Source: Melastoma dodecandrum (lineage: Eukaryota; Streptophyta; Magnoliopsida; Myrtales; Melastomataceae). From it: a stretch of 64,000 nucleotides of DNA. Numbering within the stretch: the first letter of the stretch is position 1; each line of letters opens with the position of its first letter. The notes under the pieces are model-generated. The model was not told the origin of the DNA. It saw nothing but the letters and a program-made list of their open reading frames with translations, and did no database searches. The position numbers were made by a program, and so were the translations under genes. The stretch is from contig JARUPY010000398.1 of the NCBI GenBank assembly GCA_029817715.1, forward strand, positions 1,550,001-1,614,000, given 5' to 3'. Shown piece by piece: positions 55,015 through 63,757 of this stretch.

Positions 55015-55176
55015 CCGAAAGACTGCCTTCGAAATGCTGTCAAGGCCTTGCCTCGGCACGCGTTTCCGAGCCATTTTCCCGACCCTGAGCGGGCGCTCCG
55101 GCCCAAAGTCCAATTCAGCCGGACGTCGCCCAACAATAATTCTCGAGCGTCATCTCGGAAGGTTCGGGAGGGCCTG

Positions 55177-55554
55177 ATGACGAAATCGGATATCCAGGTC
55201 GACACGCGGCCTGACAGCGTCACGCCTGCGCGTGCGCCCTCACAGACCCTGACGCGGGTCGATTTGGCCGAGGCCGTCTATCGGAAGGTTGGGCTGTCGC
55301 GAAAGGAATCGGCCGGTCTCGTCGAGATGGTTCTGGCAGAGGTCACGGACCGGCTCGCGATCGGCGAGAACGTGAAGCTGTCGTCCTTCGGCTCGTTCGT
55401 CGTACGCGACAAGGGCGAGCGGATCGGGCGCAACCCGAAGACGGGGGTCGAGGTGCCGATCATGCAGCGGCGCGTGCTCGTCTTCAAACCCTCGAACGTC
55501 CTGAAGGCGCACATGAACGGCCAGGCGCCGCCCGACGAGGACGACGACCTGTGA
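55177..55554 (+). CDS. ihfA: Integration host factor subunit alpha
   Basis: DNA-bending nucleoid protein. The 125-residue product has the HU/IHF fold from [20 protein letters not shown], with [20 protein letters not shown] and the intercalating-proline arm region [19 protein letters not shown]. It is about 20 residues longer at the N-terminus than E. coli IHF-alpha. GGGAGG five bases before ATG 55177 supports that start. It is followed by a MerR regulator, as in many alphaproteobacteria. Confidence 0.95.
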   Translation: MTKSDIQVDTRPDSVTPARAPSQTLTRVDLAEAVYRKVGLSRKESAGLVEMVLAEVTDRLAIGENVKLSSFGSFVVRDKGERIGRNPKTGVEVPIMQRRVLVFKPSNVLKAHMNGQAPPDEDDDL

Positions 55555-55610
55555 GTCGGCCTGTGGGTGCCGCCGCAAAGCCATAGGCAGGCCTCGAATC
55601 TTGGATAAGA

Positions 55611-55631
55611 CTCAGGCCGCAGGAGCCTGAG
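55611..55631. promoter_or_regulatory. Inverted repeat just before the merR start
   Basis: CTCAGGC-CGCAGGA-GCCTGAG, a perfect 7-bp stem whose loop and right arm include the only AGGAG before the merR ATG (55637). It could be an ihfA terminator, a MerR dyad, or an RNA hairpin affecting translation. Confidence 0.35.
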
Positions 55632-55636
55632 CCGTC

Positions 55637-56128
55637 ATGGAAAAAAGTTCGGATGCGTTCCGGACCATCAGCGAGGTCGCGGACGACCTCGACCTGCCGC
55701 AGCACGTGCTGCGCTTCTGGGAAACCCGCTTCCCGCACATCCGGCCGCTGAAGCGAGCCGGCGGGCGCCGCTACTACCGCCCGGCGGACGTCGCGCTGCT
55801 GCGAACGATTCGCCAGTTGCTCTACGACGAGGGCTACACGATCAAGGGCGTCCGGCGCCTCCTCAAGGAACAGGGCGCGCGCAGCCTGCGCACCGGACAG
55901 GCGCCCGCCGCGCCCGACCTCGACGATCTCGTCGCGCCGCAGGTGCAGGACGGCTTCGAGGAACTCCTTCACCACGCCGAGCCGGCGCTCTCGATCCCGG
56001 AGCCCCAGACGGAGGGCTTGCCGTCCGCCCTCGCCCCACCGCCCGGCCTGCGCGCCGGGCTGCTCGATCTCCTCGACACGGTCGAGGATTGCGCGCGCAT
56101 CCTCCACGATCTGCGCAGGACCACCTGA
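55637..56128 (+). CDS. MerR-family transcriptional regulator
   Basis: A 163-residue protein with an N-terminal MerR winged HTH ([52 protein letters not shown]). A Pro-rich variable C-terminus without metal-binding cysteines follows. The ihfA-merR-tRNA-Pro order is conserved in alphaproteobacteria. The ligand or signal is unknown; it is closer to the CarA/MlrA-like HTHs than to metal sensors. Confidence 0.9.
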   Translation: MEKSSDAFRTISEVADDLDLPQHVLRFWETRFPHIRPLKRAGGRRYYRPADVALLRTIRQLLYDEGYTIKGVRRLLKEQGARSLRTGQAPAAPDLDDLVAPQVQDGFEELLHHAEPALSIPEPQTEGLPSALAPPPGLRAGLLDLLDTVEDCARILHDLRRTT

Positions 56129-56177
56129 CGCGAAACGGGTTTGCACGCGCGGCGCGGCCCACTATAAGGGCCGCAGT

Positions 56178-56255
56178 CGGAGTGTAGCGCAGCCCGGTTA
56201 GCGCACTAGTCTGGGGGACTAGGGGTCGTGGGTTCGAATCCCGCCACTCCGACCA
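56178..56255 (+). tRNA. tRNA-Pro (GGG)
   Basis: Complete cloverleaf: acceptor CGGAGTG/CACTCCG, D arm GCGC/GCGC, anticodon stem CTAGT/ACTAG with loop CTGGGGG (anticodon GGG), T arm GTGGG-TTCGAAT-CCCGC, discriminator A and encoded CCA. It decodes CCC and CCU. Confidence 0.97.
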
Positions 56256-56302
56256 TTCGATCCCGTGATCGCCGTCCCTGCCGAACGCGCGGCCGACGCC
56301 TC

Positions 56303-57559
56303 TCACGAGATCTCGGTGCGCCGGTCCAGGTTTTCGGCCCCGGCGAGGCACACGGGCGTCACGGCACCCGTTCTGAGATCCTCGAACATGACCTCGCCGC
56401 TGCGATGGCGGACGGCGAGCCGAGACTCTTCGATCCGCAGCCGCCCCGCGACGATCGCCGCGAAGTCCGCCTGCCGTCCCGCGACGAGCGCTCGGCGGAC
56501 CGGCGAATTCGAGCCGATGTCCGGGCGCATGGTCAGGGACGCGGCATGGCGCCGTCGCACGTAGAGGAATTCGTCGACGTTCATGATCTTCGTGGTGAGC
56601 GAGGCGCTCAACCAGAACGCGACGTCCAGGCTGAAGGCCCGGCGCGTCGAGAAGCCGGACGTGCGCTGAAAGACATCCCGCCTGACGACGGATGTCGGAA
56701 AGAGGAGTTGATGCTGCGCGCCTGTTCGCTGGAGAGCGGCGTTGACGTCCAGCGGATAGAAGATCGCATAGACCTTGCGATCCCGCTCGTGGACCTGCAG
56801 TTCGTGAGACCCGACGATCCCGGCGCCGAAGCGTTCGGCTGCAGCCATCAACGTGCCGAGACGATGGGGCAGAGACGCGTCGTCGCTGTCCTGGAACGCG
56901 ACGAAATCCGCGCGTGAACGCATGGCGAGAACATGCCGCGCCACATACGGACCCACGGGGTTCGGCGACAGGCGATAGGCATGGACGTCGCGATGGGTGC
57001 GAAGCACCTCCGACAACGAGGCGCCGACGTCGTCTTGATCGAGCGCGAGATGAATGTCGGCCTTGTGCGTCTGACGTACGAGCGAATCGACACTGAGCCG
57101 CATGTGGCGCTCGAGCCCCCGATGCGGGAGGATCACATCGCACGTCGCGCGCGAGATCGCAGGGTTCGCAGCCGCGGCGCGGTGCACGACACGCAGATCG
57201 CAGGACATCCGCGCACGTGACAGCACGCGCTCCATGAGCACGTAGCAGCGATCCTTGAGGGCATCGCCGGATCCGCGCGCCAGCGCGATGGCGTCGCCCG
57301 ACACCAGAAAGGATGTGACCTCCAGACCTCGCGTGCGATCGTCCTGCGGCGGCGCGATGTCCTCGACGATCAACGTGATCGCGTTTCGGCAGCCCTCGGC
57401 CGAGACGTGGCCGGCCGCCGCCGTCGCGACGAGATGCGCCACGGCCGGGTCGAGAACGCCGTAGATGCAGGATCGATCGGCCTCGAACCGCAGCGCATCC
57501 GCGCTCTCGAAGTGCGAGCCGTCATCCGATACGACGAACGTCAGGCGGTCCGGACTCAA
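56303..57559 (-). CDS. Glycosyltransferase family 2-like protein
   Basis: A 418-residue protein. After a variable N-terminal region (about 1-140), a GT-A fold is seen: ATCDVILPHRGLERHMRLSV, ADIHLALDQDDVG, FVAFQDSDDASLPHRLGTL (acidic metal-binding motif) and SHELQVHE. The TTG at 57559 is chosen because GGGAGGAGG lies about eight bases upstream; an earlier TTG at 57586 would put that Shine-Dalgarno inside the gene. It is divergent from the CapK-like ligase, suggesting a surface-polysaccharide role. Sugar specificity unknown. Confidence 0.8.
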   Translation of the reverse strand: MSPDRLTFVVSDDGSHFESADALRFEADRSCIYGVLDPAVAHLVATAAAGHVSAEGCRNAITLIVEDIAPPQDDRTRGLEVTSFLVSGDAIALARGSGDALKDRCYVLMERVLSRARMSCDLRVVHRAAAANPAISRATCDVILPHRGLERHMRLSVDSLVRQTHKADIHLALDQDDVGASLSEVLRTHRDVHAYRLSPNPVGPYVARHVLAMRSRADFVAFQDSDDASLPHRLGTLMAAAERFGAGIVGSHELQVHERDRKVYAIFYPLDVNAALQRTGAQHQLLFPTSVVRRDVFQRTSGFSTRRAFSLDVAFWLSASLTTKIMNVDEFLYVRRRHAASLTMRPDIGSNSPVRRALVAGRQADFAAIVAGRLRIEESRLAVRHRSGEVMFEDLRTGAVTPVCLAGAENLDRRTEIS

Positions 57560-57675
57560 GCGTCGTCCTCCTCCCGTCCCGCTCAAATCCTCGATCGTCC
57601 CGACCGGCGGGCCGCTTTGAACCGCCTTCCGAAAGGTGCGATCGTCGCCCCAAGCAAGACTTGGGGGTTCAGGGG

Positions 57676-59058
57676 ATGTCGATGTCGTCGCTGTTCGATC
57701 AGCTGAAGGCGGACGCGCCCGGCATCGAGTGGCCCAACGTGCTCACGGGGCAGACGGCGTCTCTCTTCTCGGCGTTGTACGGGCTTAGCCAGACCGAACG
57801 TCTGGCGCCGGAGGACTTGGCGCGCCTGCGCGACGCGCAGCTCGATCGTCTCCTGCGCCATGCCGCCGCCGAAGTGCCCTTCTACGCGGAGCGCCTTCGC
57901 CGGGCGGGCTATCGCGCGGGCAGGACGCCCGCGGCGGCCATCTGGCACGCGATCCCCATCCTCACGCGCATCGACGTGCAGGAGGCGGGCGAGCGGCTTC
58001 GCGCCAAATCGTTCCCGAAAGCTCATGGCGCTGCGCGGGAGCGCACGACGTCGGGATCGACGAGCCGGCCGGTGCGGATCATCACGACCGAGCTGACGGA
58101 CTTCCACTGGCAGTGCGTGAATCTGCGCGACCGCGCCTGGCACGAGATCGATCTCGGCGGCACACTCGTCCTCTTGACCGATGGCGCCTTGAAGATGGCG
58201 GGCCGTCCCGTCGTCGAGCAGGGATCGTGGTCCCTCCCCGCGACCTCGCTGCGCCGTGCGGGCAAACAGTTCAAGATCAACCCGAGCCTCGAGATCGCCG
58301 AGCAGGTGCGAGCGATCCGTCGCATCGATCCGACCTACCTGCAGACGCGGCCGAGCCAGTTGAACCTGATCCTCAAGCAATGCGAGGCGAGCGGCAAGCG
58401 CTTCAAGCAGCTGCGCGCAGTGTTCTGCATCAGCGAAAGCGTCACGCCCGCGCTGCGGGCGACCTGCACGGCGCTGCTCGGCGTCCCGATCATCGAATGC
58501 TACAGCTGCGCCGAACTGGGCTACATGGCCCTGCAATGCCCGCAGAGCGGGCAACTCCACGTGCAATCGGAGTTCGTGCATCTCGAAGTTATCGGTCGAG
58601 ACGGCGCGCCGTGCCAGCCGGGCGAGTCCGGCAAGGTCGTCGTCACCAGCCTCCACAACTACGCGATGCCTCTCATCCGCTACGAGGTCGGCGACGAGGC
58701 CGTGGCGGGGGAGCCGTGTGCCTGCGGGCGCGGGCTTCCCGTCATCGCGACGCTGCTCGGGCGCACGCACGACTATCTCAAGCTGCGTTCCGGCGAGTCG
58801 GTCCGTGCCGACATCCGTCACTATGCGATCGCTCGGATGCCCGACATCGTCGAGTTCCAGATCGTGCAGCCGGCGCTCGGAGAGATCGAGGTGCGCCTCG
58901 TCGCTCGTCGACGATTGAGCACGGAGGACACGGATCGCCTGAAGAACATGCTCGCCCGCCACGGCGACGAAACCTTCGAGGTGACCGTCGTTTACCGCGA
59001 CGCGATCGAACGCGCCGGATCGGGCAAGTTGCGCACGTTCATCTGCGAGGTCGCGTGA
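57676..59058 (+). CDS. CapK / phenylacetate-CoA ligase-like adenylating enzyme
   Basis: A 460-residue adenylate-forming enzyme of the PaaK/CapK (coenzyme F390 synthetase-like) group: VPFYAERLRRAGY, the nucleotide loop ERTTSGSTSRPVRI, YSCAELGYMALQCP, VVTSLHNYAMPLIRYEVGD, CACGRGLPVI and the C-terminal RAGSGKLRTF. Members are common in capsule and exopolysaccharide loci. There are two possible ATGs (57676, 57682); AGGGG is better spaced for the second. Divergent from a glycosyltransferase. Substrate unknown. Confidence 0.85.
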   Translation: MSMSSLFDQLKADAPGIEWPNVLTGQTASLFSALYGLSQTERLAPEDLARLRDAQLDRLLRHAAAEVPFYAERLRRAGYRAGRTPAAAIWHAIPILTRIDVQEAGERLRAKSFPKAHGAARERTTSGSTSRPVRIITTELTDFHWQCVNLRDRAWHEIDLGGTLVLLTDGALKMAGRPVVEQGSWSLPATSLRRAGKQFKINPSLEIAEQVRAIRRIDPTYLQTRPSQLNLILKQCEASGKRFKQLRAVFCISESVTPALRATCTALLGVPIIECYSCAELGYMALQCPQSGQLHVQSEFVHLEVIGRDGAPCQPGESGKVVVTSLHNYAMPLIRYEVGDEAVAGEPCACGRGLPVIATLLGRTHDYLKLRSGESVRADIRHYAIARMPDIVEFQIVQPALGEIEVRLVARRRLSTEDTDRLKNMLARHGDETFEVTVVYRDAIERAGSGKLRTFICEVA

Positions 59059-59079
59059 CCTCGCAGACTCCCGCAAGGG

Positions 59080-59835
59080 TCAGTACTTGGCGACGAGCGG
59101 TGCCGGCCCCGGGACGTCGTAGAGACCGCAACTGATGCCGACCCGGACGACGTTCGTCTTCGCCGAGATTCGCTCCGGCACGCCCGGCACGATCTGGAAT
59201 TGCGCCGACGATCCGAAATCCGAGTAGAGGTACTCGAGGCGCAACGCGACGTTCGGCATGACCTTGTATTCGATGCCGGCGCCGATCGTGTAGCCCGTCC
59301 GCCAGCTCGCGCCCTGCGCACCGAAGAGAGCGTCGAAGGCTCGCACACGATCGACCGCGAGACCGCCCGCGACGAACGGCAGGAAGGCACCGAAGGCGTA
59401 ACCGATGCGGCCGCGCACGTCGGCGACCGCGTCGATCGTCGTGCCGCACAGGTGAGCCGGGGTTCCGCAGAACGGAGAAGACCCGGCGATATGCGCGGCG
59501 GCGATGTCGCCTTCGACGCCGACGACAAAGGTGCTCAATTGCGTGGAATAACCGAACAGCGCACCGCCGAGACCGCCGCTGAGGTTGTAGGCGCCATCCG
59601 CGACCGCAGCGACCGGAGGCGGACCACCTTCGCCGCCGGCCGGCGCCGGAGGCACATAGACGAAGCCACTGTCGCGCTGGGTCGACGTGCCACTGCCGTA
59701 GCCGCCGAACGCGCCGACATACGGACCGGTCCAGACCGGATTGGCGACCGGCGTGAAGACCTGGGCCTGAGCCGGGACAGCGCAGCACAAGGCCAAAAAC
59801 ATCGCTGCGGAAGACGCAGAGGATTTCGAATGCAT
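59080..59835 (-). CDS. Outer membrane beta-barrel protein (Omp25/31-like porin family)
   Basis: A 251-residue protein: signal peptide HSKSSASSAAMFLALCCAVP ending AQAQ, then alternating strands typical of the OMP_b-brl family (WTGPYVGAFGGYGSG, GGLGGALFGYSTQLSTFVVG, VEGDI, DVRGRIGYAFG, YTIGAGIEYKVMPNVALRLE, YLYSDFG). A Pro-rich loop (about 62-75) and two cysteines (PFCGTPAHLCGT) probably form an extracellular disulfide loop. The C-terminus is PLVAKY rather than the usual VGVSYRF-type aromatic end, which is unusual for BAM recognition. Confidence 0.85.
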   Translation of the reverse strand: MHSKSSASSAAMFLALCCAVPAQAQVFTPVANPVWTGPYVGAFGGYGSGTSTQRDSGFVYVPPAPAGGEGGPPPVAAVADGAYNLSGGLGGALFGYSTQLSTFVVGVEGDIAAAHIAGSSPFCGTPAHLCGTTIDAVADVRGRIGYAFGAFLPFVAGGLAVDRVRAFDALFGAQGASWRTGYTIGAGIEYKVMPNVALRLEYLYSDFGSSAQFQIVPGVPERISAKTNVVRVGISCGLYDVPGPAPLVAKY

Positions 59836-60262
59836 GACCGGCCCCCAAGCCGATGAAAGACGTAATAGGTAAAGCAAATGCTCGGCGCAGTGATAGCCGG
59901 CGTGAGCATCGTGAAGAAAATCGGCGAGGAGATGCGGCGATATTAGCACGCCGAGGCGCAGCGGCGCTCAATTAATAAGCAGAAGCTGCGTGAGACATAA
60001 ACTAAAGTGTTAGCCGTTCGCCAGGTTCGATCCTGGAGAATGATGCATTGTACAGAAACGCCGGCTTGGCGAGCTAGTTTTGATCGAGACGCTCGATCGC
60101 CAAGCTGCGAATCGCCCTCTGCTTCTGAGCGCTCCGAATCGGCAGAAGCCGGCGTGAGTCCCATGCCGGCAGCAACGAGGGCGCGGCGTCTTCCGACGAG
60201 ACCCATGATCTCTAGCTACGGCCCGATTGCCTTCGCTGTCGCGCGGTGCATAAGGGCGACGC
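59836..60262. other. Gene-free gap with nested inverted repeats (60058-60155)
   Basis: No convincing gene. A 10-bp perfect inverted repeat ACGCCGGCTT/AAGCCGGCGT (60058-60067, 60146-60155) encloses a stem GCTTGGC/GCCAAGC (60064-60070, 60099-60105), whose tip is GATCGAG-ACG-CTCGATC (60082-60098), and a second hairpin GCTTCTG/CAGAAGC (60121-60127, 60143-60149). A smaller hairpin CCAGG-TTCGAT-CCTGG lies at 60021-60036. The left part is AT-rich (about 59970-60010) and may hold promoters. Possible structured RNA or palindromic repeat. Confidence 0.5.
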
Positions 60263-60347
60263 GGCCCCTTGGCGAAATTGGTAGACGCACAGCACTTAAA
60301 ATGCTGAGCCGCGAGGCGTCCGGGTTCGAGCCCCGGAGGGGCCACCA
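60263..60347 (+). tRNA. tRNA-Leu (TAA)
   Basis: Acceptor GGCCCCT/AGGGGCC, D arm GCG/CGC with leucine-type loop, anticodon stem CAGCA/TGCTG with loop CTTAAAA (anticodon TAA), a long class II variable arm, T arm CCGGG-TTCGAGC-CCCGG, discriminator A, encoded CCA. It reads UUA and UUG. Confidence 0.96.
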
Positions 60348-60362
60348 AGCGTCCGGTCACGT

Positions 60363-61424
60363 TCAACGCAAATAGGGCAGCACGCTTTTGGAGCGCCACT
60401 GCCAGTAGCGGCGGAGGACGCTCCGCGACGAGGCTCTGAACGTGTCCCTCAGCCGCGACTTGTTTCGCGCGACATGCGCGAGCGTGCCCATGGCCCGGTT
60501 CAGGTGCCGCACGTCGAAGGTGCGACGATCGAATGTTTCGTATTCTTCCGCCATATAGGCGAGCGCGCAATAAGCGGCGAACGCGCCGAAATCGTTGTCG
60601 GGATCGAACGAATACAGGTGCTGCAACTGGCCGGACCGCGCGAAATTGTTGTCGCCGTGCACGCGATAAACCGCCACGACCTCCTGAATCAGGAGGCTGC
60701 CGACGAGCGCGTTCAGCGCGAAGGTGAAATAGCTGTCGAGGTTCAGCTTGATCCGGCTTATGGTTGGATTGTGAATGAAGAGGTCCAGCGCCTCGCGCCG
60801 ATAGACGGTGCCGGATGTCGGTGCCCACACCCAGAACGTGTTGGTCGTCGAGACGCTCCTGAGTTTCAACGCCGCGGATCGTTGCGTCATCCATGCGCCG
60901 AGATAATTGTCCGGAAGGTTGCCCTTTTTATAAGCGGCGCTGTGTTTCTTGCCGATGAAGCCGCTCATGACGCTGGTCGAGCGCACCATGTCGCCGACGA
61001 GCTCGATCATGTCTCCGGACGTAAAGGCGATCGGGTCCCGGGCGACGAGGTGGGCCAGCACGTGCGTTTTCGCGTAGTTAGGCAGCAGATAGTCGTCGGC
61101 ATCGATGAAGGCGACGAAATGGCCTCTCGCCGCGCCGTACGCGCGGTGCGCCGCGCCGAGTTGGTTGTCGTTCCGATCGTTGAGAATGACCGTCAAGCTC
61201 GGATGGTCGCTGGTGAGCTTCCTGATGACTTCAGATGAATCGTCTGTCGATGCATTGTCGATCAAGATGCATTCGAAGTTCGGATAATCCTGTTGGTAGA
61301 TCGATCCGACGCACTGCTCGAGATAACGTCCATAATTGTAGTTGATGACGATGAACGAGACGAGGGGCGGCCGCTCCACCGTGGCAGTGCTGGCGACAGC
61401 TGGCACATGAGCGATCGGGTCCAC
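60363..61424 (-). CDS. Glycosyltransferase family 2
   Basis: A 353-residue inverting GT-A enzyme: LVSFIVINYNYGRYLEQCV at the start, ILIDNASTDDSSEVI, FVAFIDADDYLLPNYAKTHV (DxD-type metal site), then a specificity half with TTNTFWVWAPTSGTVYRREA, and a basic C-terminus (RRYWQWRSKSVLPYLR). GTG 61424 is chosen because GGAGG sits six bases before it; upstream in-frame sequence is not GT-like. It ends 16 bases after tRNA-Leu on the opposite strand. Sugar unknown; likely surface glycan or LPS decoration. Confidence 0.87.
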   Translation of the reverse strand: MDPIAHVPAVASTATVERPPLVSFIVINYNYGRYLEQCVGSIYQQDYPNFECILIDNASTDDSSEVIRKLTSDHPSLTVILNDRNDNQLGAAHRAYGAARGHFVAFIDADDYLLPNYAKTHVLAHLVARDPIAFTSGDMIELVGDMVRSTSVMSGFIGKKHSAAYKKGNLPDNYLGAWMTQRSAALKLRSVSTTNTFWVWAPTSGTVYRREALDLFIHNPTISRIKLNLDSYFTFALNALVGSLLIQEVVAVYRVHGDNNFARSGQLQHLYSFDPDNDFGAFAAYCALAYMAEEYETFDRRTFDVRHLNRAMGTLAHVARNKSRLRDTFRASSRSVLRRYWQWRSKSVLPYLR

Positions 61425-61696
61425 GCCTAACCTCCGCGTGGCCTTGCCGAGTTCGCCTGGCAGACGCTGCCGATCACCACGACATCTACAAACGGCAATT
61501 TTCTCGCGCAGACTATATTCAAATCCGGAATGGTGAGCGGTGTCGCGCAAAGCGCACATCGCCTAAAGTTGTATGCCGCGTTGCGAAGGTTTTCGGCCGG
61601 AGCTTCTTTTGGGATCGGAGCTGTTGTTTTGAACGAAGACGTGCTTTGGGAGCGGCCGATCGTGACTCCTTCAACCGCCACCAGATCCAAGTGCCG

Positions 61697-62419
61697 ATGA
61701 TGGAACAGCCATCCCGCATCCTCGTCGTCGAGGACGATCCGTCCATGCGCACGCTGATCCTGCGCGTGCTGAAGGAGAACGGCTTCGAGGCGACGAGCGC
61801 GCGCGACGGGCGGGAGATGGCGAGCATCCTCGCCGGCGCCACCTTCGATCTCATTCTGCTCGACGTGATGCTACCAGGTCGCAGCGGCCTCGATCTCTGC
61901 CGCGACATCCGCAAGACGAGCCAGGTGCCCATCATCATGGTCTCGGCGCACGGCGACGAGATCGACCGCGTGCTCGGCCTCGAGATCGGCGCCGACGACT
62001 ACGTGCCGAAGCCGTTCGGCGCCAAGGAGCTGCTGGCGCGCATCCGCGCCCTGCTTCGGCGGGTCGCCGCCGGAAACGGCAACGACAGCGTCGGCCGCGA
62101 GCCGCGCGATGCCATGGTCTTCGCCGGCTGGCGCCTCGATCGGCGACGCCGCGAATTGAGCGCGCCGGACGGCACCGCCGTCGATCTCTCCGGCGCGGAA
62201 CACGACCTCCTCGTCACCTTCCTCGAAAATCCCCAGCGCGTGATCGGCCGCGAGCGGCTGCTGGAATTGTCGCGCACCCGCCTCGCCGACGCGTCCGACC
62301 GCTCGATCGACGTTCTGGTCAGCCGCCTGCGGCGCAAGCTCGGCAAGGACGACGGAGACCTCATTCGCACCGTGCGTGGGGTCGGCTACATCTTCGCCGC
62401 CGACGTCGAGACGCTCTAG
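61697..62419 (+). CDS. OmpR/PhoB-family response regulator
   Basis: A 240-residue DNA-binding regulator. Receiver domain with the acidic pair VEDDPS, phosphoacceptor Asp56 (LILLDVMLPGRSG), MVSAHGDE and the lysine in YVPKPFG. The C-terminal winged helix has LSGAEHDLLVTFLENPQRVI, RSIDVLVSRLRRKLG and RTVRGVGYIF. One base separates its stop from the kinase ATG region (TAG then ATG), so they form an operon. The signal is unknown; the kinase is EnvZ/CpxA-like in layout. Confidence 0.94.
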   Translation: MMEQPSRILVVEDDPSMRTLILRVLKENGFEATSARDGREMASILAGATFDLILLDVMLPGRSGLDLCRDIRKTSQVPIIMVSAHGDEIDRVLGLEIGADDYVPKPFGAKELLARIRALLRRVAAGNGNDSVGREPRDAMVFAGWRLDRRRRELSAPDGTAVDLSGAEHDLLVTFLENPQRVIGRERLLELSRTRLADASDRSIDVLVSRLRRKLGKDDGDLIRTVRGVGYIFAADVETL

Positions 62420-63757
62420 ATGCGGGCGCGCCTCTGGCCGGCAGGGCTCGTCGGGCGCGTCGGGCTCGTCCTGTTCGTCACCGTCATCCTGGAGCTGCTC
62501 GGGAGCGGGGTCGTCTTCGAACGTGCCGAACTTGTCTCGAGCGACGAGGCCGAGGCGCGCCACGTCGCCGAGCAGCTCGACACGGCAACGCGGGTTCTCG
62601 CCGTCACCGCGCCCGTCAATCGCTCGGCGGTCGCGCGCACGCTGTCGGACACCGACCTCGCCCTAAGCTGGCTCGCGCAGCCCGGCGAGTTGGCGCTCCC
62701 CGCGACCGACGCGCGGACGCGCAAGGTGCGCGACCAACTCCTCGCCGCACGCCCGGGCCTCGCCGAGCGCCACCTCGCGTTGCAGCCGGTGCCGGGTGAC
62801 CCAGACACGACGGCGAAAGGCAGTCTGCAGCTCGGCGACGGGTCGGCGCTCGCCTTCCGCATCAGCGGGCTCGGCGGCGTCGCGCCGAACCTCTACGGGC
62901 AGTTCGTTTCGATGGCCGTCGTTTCCGTCGGCGTGCTGCTCGCGGCCCTCCTCGTCGTGCGCACCTTGGCCGCTCCGCTGCGCATGCTCGTGCGCGTCAC
63001 CGATTCGATCGGCGTCGGTCCCCCGGTCGATCTCGACGACCGCCAGGGCCCACGCGAAATCCGGGCGGTCGCGCGCGCGTTCAATGCGATGCAGGCGCGT
63101 ATCGCCAAGCTTCTCGATGATCGCACGCAGGCGCTCGCCGCCGTCTCGCATGATCTGCGCACCCCGATCGCGCGCATGAAACTGCGCGCCGACCTCACCG
63201 CCGATACGCAGGACCGCACCGCCTTCGATGCGGATCTCGCCGAGATGGAGGCGATGCTCGAAGATCTGAACGCATATCTGCGCGGAGAGACCGATTCCGA
63301 GCCTCCGCGACGCACCGACCTCGCCGCAATGCTGCAGACCCTCGTCGACGATGCGACGGATGCCGGACACGTCGCGACCTATACCGGCCCCGACCATCTG
63401 GCCGTCGAGCTTCGCGCCCTCGCGACCAAGCGCGCCCTCTCGAACGTCATCAACAATGCGATCGCCTATGGCGATTGCGCCCATGTCAGCCTTGCCGACG
63501 ACGGCGACCGCATGCGCATCGTGGTCGAGGATCGCGGACCGGGCATTCCGGCCGCCGACCGCGATCTCGTCTTCTCGCCCTTCTTCCGCGGCGACAGCTC
63601 ACGCAATCGCGCCAAGGGCGGCATGGGGCTGGGCCTCGCGATCACGCGACAGGCCGTCGAGCGCGAAGGCGGCACCATCACGCTCGACGATCGGCCCGGC
63701 GGCGGGCTTCAGGTCACGATCGCGCTCCCGATCGAGATGATGAGGCGGAGCAGCTAG
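62420..63757 (+). CDS. EnvZ-type sensor histidine kinase
   Basis: A 445-residue inner membrane kinase: TM1 about 12-34, periplasmic sensor about 35-160, TM2 about 163-185, HAMP about 186-238, HisKA with phosphorylated His244 (AAVSHDLRTPIARM), and HATPase with NVINNAIAYGD, EDRGPGIP and KGGMGLGLAITRQ. It pairs with the adjacent OmpR-type regulator. Its stop overlaps that of the convergent GST gene by four bases. Confidence 0.94.
   Translation: MRARLWPAGLVGRVGLVLFVTVILELLGSGVVFERAELVSSDEAEARHVAEQLDTATRVLAVTAPVNRSAVARTLSDTDLALSWLAQPGELALPATDARTRKVRDQLLAARPGLAERHLALQPVPGDPDTTAKGSLQLGDGSALAFRISGLGGVAPNLYGQFVSMAVVSVGVLLAALLVVRTLAAPLRMLVRVTDSIGVGPPVDLDDRQGPREIRAVARAFNAMQARIAKLLDDRTQALAAVSHDLRTPIARMKLRADLTADTQDRTAFDADLAEMEAMLEDLNAYLRGETDSEPPRRTDLAAMLQTLVDDATDAGHVATYTGPDHLAVELRALATKRALSNVINNAIAYGDCAHVSLADDGDRMRIVVEDRGPGIPAADRDLVFSPFFRGDSSRNRAKGGMGLGLAITRQAVEREGGTITLDDRPGGGLQVTIALPIEMMRRSS

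Noticed and set aside
60021..60036. tRNA T-arm-like CCAGGTTCGATCCTGG, as if left by a broken tRNA or an integration site
   Set aside because: No acceptor stem, D arm or anticodon arm is found around it, and no integrase or direct repeat of the neighbouring tRNA-Leu 3' end is present.
59943..60206. An 87-codon minus-strand frame in the gap before tRNA-Leu
   Set aside because: It covers the nested inverted repeats, and its composition follows them; no start signal.
61427..61690. An 87-codon minus-strand frame ending two bases before the GT2 start, with a CALC motif
   Set aside because: The spacing would fit an operon, but the frame has no Shine-Dalgarno, overlaps the promoter area of the response regulator, and shows no recognisable protein pattern. 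It remains a weak possibility.
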